Source: Opitutaceae bacterium
GTDB lineage: Bacteria > Verrucomicrobiota > Verrucomicrobiia > Opitutales > Opitutaceae
NCBI GenBank assembly: GCA_031254955.1
Contig: JAIRTK010000509.1
Coordinates: 1-9,379, forward strand
Reading direction: 5' to 3'
Length of the DNA: 9,379 nucleotides
Both the position numbers and the translations under genes were made by a program. Of the stretch, positions 1 to 6,300 are shown piece by piece (position 1 is the stretch's first letter; each line of letters opens with the position of its first letter). The notes under the pieces were generated by a model. The model was not told the DNA's origin, made no database searches, and worked only from the letters and a program-made list of their open reading frames with translations.

Positions 1-57
1 TACCAATATATAATTCAGGTTTCCCATCATTAATACCCATGAAAGAATCCAAAAGTT

Positions 58-130
58 CACCACGAAGGCGCAAAGGGCGCAAAGAAAACCTCCATGTATG
101 CTTCTTTGCGTCCTTTGCGCCTTTGTGGTG
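58..130. repeat. Inverted repeat, about 30-bp arms with 13-nt loop, upstream of the SGNH gene
   Basis: The arms 58-87 and 101-130 are reverse complements at 27 of 30 positions, and two of the mismatches would be G-U pairs in RNA. The loop is 88-100. The core reads CACCACGAAGGCGCAAAGG. I recall similar CACCACGAAGG/GCGCAAAG inverted repeats scattered between genes in many environmental bacterial genomes, so this is probably a dispersed repeat rather than a gene-specific element. If transcribed it would form a strong hairpin in the leader of the downstream gene. An ATG at 94 lies in its loop and makes a spurious in-frame N-terminal extension of the SGNH hydrolase. The flank 1-57 is AT-rich and carries ATACC/ACCAAT-like words similar to those in the elements near the right end of the window, but too diverged to call. 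Confidence 0.8.
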
Positions 131-174
131 AGACAAAAACCAATGGTCGAAAACAGCGTATAAGCATAAATCAT

Positions 175-864
175 ATGAAACTGAAAACACTCCTCGCCCT
201 CCTCCTCTCCTCGCTCGTGCTCGCCGCCGGGTTCGCCCGGGCCGACGACCAGGCCGCCAGAAAACTCTCGCCCTCGCTCCGCCCGGTCGAGGACGTGCCC
301 GGCCTGCCGCGCGTGTTCCTGATCGGCGATTCCGTTTCGATGGGCTACACGCTCGGCGTCCGGCAGGCGCTCGCGGGCAAGGCCAACGTCCACCGGCCGC
401 CCACCAACTGCGGCTCGTCGGCGACCGGACGGCAAAAAATCAAGGCGTGGCTCGGCGCCGGGAAATGGGACGTCATTCATTTTAATTTCGGCCTGCACGA
501 CATGAAATATCTGAAGCCCGGGCGCCAGAACGTCCCGCCCGACCGCTACGAGCGTTATCTCAAGGATATCGTGAGGCAGCTCAAGGCCACCGGCGCCACG
601 CTGGTCTTTGCCACCACCACGCCGGTGCCGGAGGTCGTGAAAAACGCCCGCTACGAGCGCGTCCCGTCCGATGTCGCTCGTTATAATGAAATCGCGTTGC
701 GCGTCATGAAGGAGAACGGGGTGCTCATCGACGATTTGCACGCCGTGGCCGGGTCAAACATCGCCGAATATCAAATCCCCAACGACGTTCATTTTAATAA
801 GAACGGCAACGCCGCCTTCGCCAAGGCGGTGGCGGCCTCGATCCTTTCGGCACTGAAAAAATAA
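175..864 (+). CDS. Exported SGNH/GDSL-family hydrolase (probable carbohydrate esterase)
   Basis: This is a 229-residue protein likely to hydrolyse ester bonds, perhaps acetyl groups on polysaccharides, outside the cytoplasm. Residues 1-23 form a signal peptide: Lys at 2 and 4, a Leu/Ala-rich core, and an A-R-A cleavage site before D24. Block I is I50-G-D-S53-V-S, with S53 as nucleophile. The oxyanion region is around N78-C-G80. Block III is F105-G-L-H-D109, where canonical SGNH enzymes have G-x-N-D. Block V is N203-D-V-H206-F, with catalytic His206. The WDVIHFNFGLHD and NDVHF motifs match, from memory, a clade common in Planctomycetes and Verrucomicrobia. An in-frame ATG at 94 is rejected because it sits in the loop of the 58-130 inverted repeat and would bury the signal peptide behind 27 residues. 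No clear ribosome binding site precedes 175. The esterase gene follows after 19 bp. The substrate is unknown. Confidence 0.85.
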   Translation: MKLKTLLALLLSSLVLAAGFARADDQAARKLSPSLRPVEDVPGLPRVFLIGDSVSMGYTLGVRQALAGKANVHRPPTNCGSSATGRQKIKAWLGAGKWDVIHFNFGLHDMKYLKPGRQNVPPDRYERYLKDIVRQLKATGATLVFATTTPVPEVVKNARYERVPSDVARYNEIALRVMKENGVLIDDLHAVAGSNIAEYQIPNDVHFNKNGNAAFAKAVAASILSALKK

Positions 865-873
865 ACCCCGGAC

Positions 874-878
874 GGAGG
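874..878 (+). promoter_or_regulatory. Ribosome binding site of the esterase gene
   Basis: GGAGG lies 5 nt before the ATG at 884. It favours 884 over the in-frame ATG at 896, which would be 17 nt away. It is the only convincing Shine-Dalgarno site before any of the four main genes, and suggests independent ribosome loading within a two-gene transcript. Confidence 0.7.
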
Positions 879-883
879 ACCCC

Positions 884-1759
884 ATGCACGGAGCCATGCT
901 GAGATTTTCATTATATATAGTGGCCGCGCTGCCCTTTGCCGCCCTTTGCGCGCGCGCCGCGCCCGCGCCGCGCGTCACCAGCATCGAGCCGCGCGTGTGG
1001 CGGTGCGACTTTGACAGCGAGGCGCTCAAGCGCCCGATGCGCTTCATGGTGGTGCTGCCCGAGGGCGTGTCGCCGGGGACAAAGGAGCGCGTGCCGGTCA
1101 TCTATTTCCTCCACGGACGCGGGCGCAACGAGCGCACCCTGTTGCAGGATGACGCGTGCCGGGCGCGTCTGTTCGCGTCGCCCTGCGCCATCGTCCTGCC
1201 TTACGCGCGCGAGGGCTGGTATATAAACTCGCCCGTGCAGGCGGAGGAGCGCTACGCCGATTATATTGACGAGATCATCGCCCTTTCGGCGCGGCTGTTC
1301 CCGCTGGGGAACACCGCCGGCGCGCGCGCCATCGGGGGCTGGTCGATGGGCGGCTACGGGGCGATGTACACGGCGGTCCGCCGCCCCGGGGATTTTGCGG
1401 CGGTGGCGACCATGATCGGGCTGCTCGATTTTCCCGTGCCCAAGGAGACCGGCGGCTACGCCGTGCCTCCGCGTTTTGGCGACGATCCCGCCGAGTGGGC
1501 GAAGCGCAATCCCATCCGCCGGTTGCAGGCGCTGCGCGGCGGCACGGCCGTGCGTGTCGCCTACGCCACGCGGGCGCCGGAGACCGGGATGAACCGGCGG
1601 TTCATCGCCGCGGCGACCGAGGCGGGCATCGCGGTCGAAGTCGAGAGCATCGACGGGGGGCACACGTTTCCCGTCGTCCAGGCGTTGCTGCCGGGCACGC
1701 TGACGTTTTTGGAACACTCGTTGCGTCCGCCGGCGGCGGCAGGGCGCGAATCAAAGTGA
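884..1759 (+). CDS. Exported alpha/beta-hydrolase esterase (putative esterase / esterase D-like)
   Basis: This is a 291-residue secreted alpha/beta-hydrolase. Residues 1-25 look like a signal peptide (LRFSLYIVAALPFAALCARA, cleavage near A25); Cys22 is preceded by Leu, so a lipobox is unlikely. The oxyanion-hole motif is F75-L-H-G-R-G80. The nucleophile elbow is G152-W-S154-M-G-G, giving Ser154 as nucleophile in the G-x-S-x-G pattern of the esterase D / feruloyl esterase-like family (Pfam 'Putative esterase'). The catalytic His is H260 in D-G-G-H-T-F. The acid normally found after strand beta-7 is not obvious: the segment around 226-239 reads AYATRAPETGMNRR, so E233 is the best local candidate. 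The gene is 19 bp behind the SGNH hydrolase, so the two probably form an operon of extracytoplasmic esterases. Its substrate could be an acyl- or feruloyl-decorated polysaccharide, but nothing in the sequence proves this. Confidence 0.85.
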   Translation: MHGAMLRFSLYIVAALPFAALCARAAPAPRVTSIEPRVWRCDFDSEALKRPMRFMVVLPEGVSPGTKERVPVIYFLHGRGRNERTLLQDDACRARLFASPCAIVLPYAREGWYINSPVQAEERYADYIDEIIALSARLFPLGNTAGARAIGGWSMGGYGAMYTAVRRPGDFAAVATMIGLLDFPVPKETGGYAVPPRFGDDPAEWAKRNPIRRLQALRGGTAVRVAYATRAPETGMNRRFIAAATEAGIAVEVESIDGGHTFPVVQALLPGTLTFLEHSLRPPAAAGRESK

Positions 1760-1896
1760 TGTCACCTCCGGAATCTTTCCCCTTTATTCTTTATCTTTCC
1801 TCTTTCTCTTGTCAGCCCTCTCGCCTCCCCGGAACTTCCCGCCCGTTCCTGACGGGAGAGCGAAAGATAAAGAGGAAAGAAGAAAGAGGAGGGACA
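1760..1896. repeat. Long imperfect pyrimidine/purine hairpin directly after the esterase stop codon
   Basis: A pyrimidine-rich left arm (1760-1798) pairs with a purine-rich right arm (1863-1896). TGTC 1760-1763 pairs with 1893-1896, CCTCC 1765-1769 with 1888-1892, and 1774-1798 with 1863-1887 at 21 of 25 positions. A small internal stem (CCCGT 1842-1846 with ACGGG 1852-1856) sits in the loop. No T-tract follows, so it is not a classical intrinsic terminator, though it could still end or protect the esterase transcript. Its left arm shares 29 identical nt (1782-1810) and its right arm 19 identical nt (1862-1880) with the hairpin at 8952-9049, so it belongs to a dispersed family. Apart from this hairpin, the 1760-1978 gap holds only a short CCGCCGGCGG palindrome (1914-1923) and a TTTGACTC word (1943-1950). 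Confidence 0.75.
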
Positions 1897-1978
1897 CCAC
1901 TTTGAGTTGCCCCCCGCCGGCGGCACCGGCGCATTAAGCGCGTTTGACTCGTCCGCCGAATTGTCTCATGCAATTTGT

Positions 1979-3151
1979 ATGGCTTCCAAGACCGTTATAG
2001 AACTCCTCCCCCGCTACCAGCGCGTGCGCCTGGAGCTGGAACAGTTTCTTTTGGAATTGCCTGTCGGTTCGAAAATTCCGACCGAACGCGAACTCATCAA
2101 GAAATTCGACATCAGCCGCGTCACGGCGCGCAAGGCGCTGCAATCGCTTCGCAACGACGGCACGCTCGAATCCACGCCGGGGCGCGGCACGTTTCTCGCC
2201 CGCCACCCGGCGCGCCCGACCGCCGGGCTTCTGCAAACCCGCGTCATCGGCCTGCTCGTTCCGAACGCCACCGAGCCTATGGTCGGCGGCATCGTGCGCG
2301 GCGTCGAGGCCGAGGTCACGCGCCGCGGCTACCACATGCTGCTCTCGCACGACCACAACGACCCCGAACTCCAGATCACGCAGCTTGGCAAGATGATGGA
2401 CGCGCAGGTCGCCGGCATCCTCCTCTATCCCGACCGGTTCGTGACCGAGCGGAAGAAGTTTCTCGTTTTGCTCAAGGAGCTGAAGCGGCGCGGCATCCCG
2501 CTCGTCCTGCTCGACCGCTATATCGCGGGCCTGGATTTTTCGTGCGTGATGACGGACAACGTCCAAGGCATGTATCAGCTCACCGAGCACCTGATTTGCT
2601 GCGGACGCCGCCGCCCCGCGCTGGTCGGATTCTGGCCAAACAACACCGTGCATCGCGACCGCCGTCGCGGGGTCATCGAGGCGATGCGCGACCACGGTTT
2701 GCAGCCCGAGCCTGTGCTCGAATGCGAGATCGGCGCCGACCAGGACTTCTTCGAGGCCGCGCGCGCTGTCGTCGCCGGATGGGTGAAGGGCAAACGCGCC
2801 GCCGAGCTGCCGTTTGACAGCATCATCTGCATGTTCGACATGCTCGCCTTCGGGGCATTCACGGCGCTGCGCGAGGCCGGCCTGCGCGTGCCGGACGACG
2901 TGGCGCTCGTCGGCTATGATAATTTCGACTCGCAGGTTTACCGTTCGCTCGGCCTGCAACTCACCAGCGTGCAGCAGCCGCTCGACGACGAAGGCGCCAC
3001 CGCCGCCAGCCTGCTCATTGACCGCATCGAGGGCAAACCGCGCCAGGACCGCGCCAACCACATCCTGCTTCCGCCCAAGCTCGTGGTCCGCACCTCCTGC
3101 GGCGCCACCGGCGCGGCCTTGGAGACGGTGAAGTCCGTCATGCCGGCGTAG
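1979..3151 (+). CDS. AraR-like transcriptional regulator: GntR winged helix fused to a LacI-type ligand-binding domain
   Basis: This is a 390-residue cytoplasmic regulator. Residues about 12-75 form a GntR-family winged helix: P34-T-E-R-E-L, then F43-D-I-S-R-V-T-A-R-K-A-L (recognition helix), then G68-R-G-T-F in the wing. Residues about 88-372 form a LacI/periplasmic-binding-protein type 1 domain: V89-I-G-L-L-V-P, L177-L-D-R, T192-D-N, R226 to G231 followed by an EAMRDHG helix, V312-G-Y-D-N315, and a C-terminal L364-P-P-K-L-V-V-R. This fold order is that of Bacillus AraR, a sugar-responsive repressor, so the ligand is probably a mono- or oligosaccharide. The start at ATG 1979 gives a normal GntR N-terminus. 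An upstream in-frame TTG at 1907 would add 24 unstructured residues and is rejected. No Shine-Dalgarno site is visible. The gene stands alone between the esterases and the autotransporter, with a candidate operator in front of the latter. Confidence 0.9.
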   Translation: MASKTVIELLPRYQRVRLELEQFLLELPVGSKIPTERELIKKFDISRVTARKALQSLRNDGTLESTPGRGTFLARHPARPTAGLLQTRVIGLLVPNATEPMVGGIVRGVEAEVTRRGYHMLLSHDHNDPELQITQLGKMMDAQVAGILLYPDRFVTERKKFLVLLKELKRRGIPLVLLDRYIAGLDFSCVMTDNVQGMYQLTEHLICCGRRRPALVGFWPNNTVHRDRRRGVIEAMRDHGLQPEPVLECEIGADQDFFEAARAVVAGWVKGKRAAELPFDSIICMFDMLAFGAFTALREAGLRVPDDVALVGYDNFDSQVYRSLGLQLTSVQQPLDDEGATAASLLIDRIEGKPRQDRANHILLPPKLVVRTSCGATGAALETVKSVMPA

Positions 3152-3155
3152 TTTC

Positions 3156-3175
3156 GGCGCCGGCCCGCCGGCGCC
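3156..3175 (+). terminator. GC-rich hairpin after the regulator, possible terminator
   Basis: A perfect 8-bp stem, GGCGCCGG (3156-3163) with CCGGCGCC (3168-3175), closes a 4-nt loop and begins 4 nt after the regulator's TAG stop. No T-tract follows, so intrinsic termination is plausible but unproven. The position and strength fit separation of the regulator transcript from the autotransporter. Confidence 0.5.
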
Positions 3176-3221
3176 TCCCGCAACGCGACCATCCATGAGA
3201 GGAAACAGAAAATTGCTTGAC

Positions 3222-3243
3222 TTGGTATTATTAATAGAACCAA
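3222..3243. promoter_or_regulatory. 22-bp palindrome, candidate operator for the adjacent GntR/LacI-type regulator
   Basis: The dyad is centred between 3232 and 3233. The outer half-sites TTGGT (3222-3226) and ACCAA (3239-3243) match perfectly and so does the core TATTAATA (3229-3236), so 18 of 22 positions are symmetric. It is AT-rich inside a GC-rich region, lies 69 nt before the autotransporter start, and is bracketed by two direct copies of TTGACT (3217-3222 and 3246-3251). Position, size and symmetry suit a dimeric regulator such as the one encoded next door. It does not resemble the Bacillus AraR box. I could not pair the TTGACT copies with a good -10 box at normal spacing. Confidence 0.5.
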
Positions 3244-3311
3244 ATTTGACTCATCGAAAGTCTGCCAAAGGACGATCTTCTCTCCCAGAATTGAACCCCC
3301 TTGTTTGTATT

Positions 3312-6300
3312 ATGAAAACCATGACAGTATTCCCTGTTTCAGTCGCGCGCTGTTTTTCCCCGGCCATGTCCGCCGCCCGGCTGGGTCTCGTTTTCTGGCT
3401 GTTGTGGCGCGCGCTGTCGCCGCTCGCGGCCCAGACCACGGCGACGCCGGTGATCATCGGAGACCGCACCACCACCTACGCCATGGGCGCCGCTTCCGAC
3501 AACTACGAAGTCCAGCCCGGCACGCTCATTGACATCACCACGGCCAACAACGCCGTCACCGGCGCCACCGCCGCCGGCGTCGCCCGCTGGTTCCTCACCA
3601 ACGCCGGCACCATCGCCGCCAACAACAGCGCCGGGTATTTCAGCGCCGACGCCACCATCACCAACTCCGGCCTCATCCAGTCGCGCAACACTATCTCCTC
3701 CCACGCCGGCGTGTATTTTACCTCCGCCGCCGCGGGCAGCGTCACCAACTCCGGCACCATCCTCGGCGGACTGAAAGGCATCAACTTCGGCAACACCGCC
3801 CGCCTCAACACCGTCGTCAACCACGCCGGCGCGCTCATCCAGACCTCCGTCAATGCCGCCAGCGGCGGCGCCATCTACTCGGCCAACAACAACACCGTCG
3901 CCATCACCAACGCCGGCGAAATCGACGGCGCCCTCCGCGGCCTCCACCTCGGCGGCGCGTCCGACGTGACCAACACCGGCACCATCACCGGCGGCTCCGG
4001 CGTCGCCATCTATTTCGCCTCCACCGCCGCCAGCAGCACCCTCACCCTCGACACCGGTTCCGTCCTCAACGGCGATGCCGTCAGCGTCACCGCCGGCCTC
4101 AACCACCTCATCCTCCACGGCTCCGGCGCCGAGGACAGTAATTTCATCGCCAACTCTGGCGCCGCCTCCAACGGCTTCGCCTCCCTCACCATGGCCGGCA
4201 CCTCCGCCGCCGCTGGCGCCGCCGCCGACTGGACCCTCTCCGGAACCGTGCACCTCTCCGGCGTCGCCGCCGACACGCTCAAGGTCGCCGCCGGGCGGCT
4301 CACCCTCGCAGGCCAGACGATTTTCGGCGCCGCCGCCGGTGGCGGCATCACGATTTCCGCCGGCGGCACGCTTCAAATCGGCGACGGCGGCGCGATCGCC
4401 TGGCACGCCGACGCCGGCCCGCCCGCCATCGCCAACGACGGCGCCGTCGTCATCGCGTCTGCCGGCAACTACGCGCTCTCCGGCGACCTCTCCGGCTCCG
4501 GCGTTGTCGTGCAGGCCGGCGCGGGCGTGCTCGCGCTTACGGGCAACAACACCCACACCGGCGGCGTGCGCGTGGACTCCGGCACGCTCTTCATCGACGA
4601 CGACGCGAAACTCGGCGCGACCACCGGCGCGCTCGCGCTCAACGGCGGCGCCGCGCTTTACGGCGCGGACATCACCACCGCCCGCGCCCTCGACCTCGCC
4701 GCCGGCGGCATCCTCAACACCAACAGCCACGCCGTCACCCTCACCGGCGCGGTCAGCGGCACCGGCGCGCTGACGAAAACCGGCGCCGGCCAGCTCACCC
4801 TTTCAAACGCAGCCAACAACTACACCGGCGACACCACCGTCGCCACCGGCACGCTCAAAGGCCACGTCGGCACGGGCCTGCTCACCGTGCAGACCGGCGC
4901 GACCTACATCGTGGCCGACGGCGTGACCGACGCCGCCCTCGGCGCCATCGCCGGCAACGGCACCGTTGACCTCAACAACGCGAACCTCGCCCTCAACGTC
5001 CTCAGCGGCACGCAAACCTACACCTTCGCCGGCGCGCTCATCAACGGCGGCGCCAGCCTGCGCAAGACCGGCGCGGGCACCCTCGACCTCGGCGCGAGCA
5101 CCGCGCTCGCCACCGCCTTCGCCACCGGCATCACGGTCGAAAACGGCACCCTCAAACTCGACAACCAAAACCAGCTCGGCGCCGCCCTCACCCTCGGCTC
5201 CGCCACCGCCCACGGCCTCCTCGAAGTTGACGACGGCCTCGCCGCCTGGACCAAAACCCTCACGCTCGCCGGCTCCGGCGGCGGCATCAGCGTCGCCGCC
5301 GGCACGCAGACCCTCACCGCCACCGTCGAAGGCGCCGGCGACTTCGTGAAAGCCGGCGCCGGCACGCTCGACCTCACCGGCGCGACCATGAACCAGACCG
5401 GCGGCGGCACCCGCATCCTCGGCGGCACGCTCCTCGGCGACACCTCGAAAATCAAAGGCGACCTCACCTTCGCCAACGCCGCCACCGCCGTTTTCACCGA
5501 CGCCGCCACCGGCACCCTCTCCGGCCTGATCACCGGCGCAGGCCACCTCATCATGCACGGCACCGGCGAACTCGTCCTCGCCAACAACGCCAACGCCTAC
5601 ACCGGCGACACCACCATCAAGACCGGCACGCTCACCGGCCACCTCGGCCAAGGCACGCTCACCGTGGAAGCCGCCGGCACCTACAAAGTGGCCGACGGCG
5701 TGACCGAATTTGAACTCGCCGGCATCCTCGGCCAAGGCACCGTGAACCTCAACGCCGCCAGCCTGAACTTCAACGTCGCCGCCTCCTCCTCCAGCGAATT
5801 CAATTTCACCGGCGCGCTCACCGGCGGCCCCGCCGCGGCATTCAACAAAACCGGCGTCGGCACGCTCACCCTCTCCAGCTCGGTGGCCCTCGGCGGCGGC
5901 ATCCTCGTCCGGGACGGCATCCTCAAACTCTCCGACGAAAACCTCGCCGCCACCACCATCACCCTCGGCGACACTACCACCGCCGGCCTCATCCATTACG
6001 ACAACCCCGCCGCCGCCTGGACCAAACCCCTCGCCCTCACCGGCTCCGGCGGCGGCTTCCACGTCGCCGCCGGCGGCACCACCACGCTCGCCCCCGCCGC
6101 CATCATCAGCGGCACCGGCGACTTCGTCAAAGCCGGCGCCGGCGCCCTCGACATCCGCGCCGCGACCCTCGCCCCCGCCGCCGACATCGCCGCGACACGC
6201 ATCCTCGACGGCACGCTCCTCGCCACCGCCTCCACGCTCAAAGGCACGCTCGACCTCGCCGCCGCCACCTCCGCCGTCGAAATCGAACAAACCGGCGGCG

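Noticed and set aside
1495..1905. A plus-strand open frame overlapping the 3' end of the esterase and running into the hairpin region.
   Set aside because: It is an out-of-frame Arg/Gly/Ala-rich translation of the esterase followed by translated pyrimidine/purine repeat, with no start signal or recognisable motif.
1907..1978. Upstream TTG start for the regulator.
   Set aside because: It adds 24 residues that do not belong to the GntR fold and covers the likely promoter region. ATG 1979 gives a standard N-terminus.
911..3196. Long minus-strand open frames opposite the esterase (911-1717) and the regulator (1934-3196).
   Set aside because: They show the same codon-register effect in high-GC genes. 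The sense-strand proteins have clear family motifs and the antisense ones have none.
3195..3311. Upstream ATG start for the autotransporter.
   Set aside because: It would place 39 hydrophilic residues before the signal peptide and make the 22-bp palindrome coding.
3291..3313. Promoter TTGAAC (3291-3296) with TATTAT (3308-3313) before the autotransporter.
   Set aside because: The spacer is only 11 nt and the -10-like word overlaps the chosen start codon.
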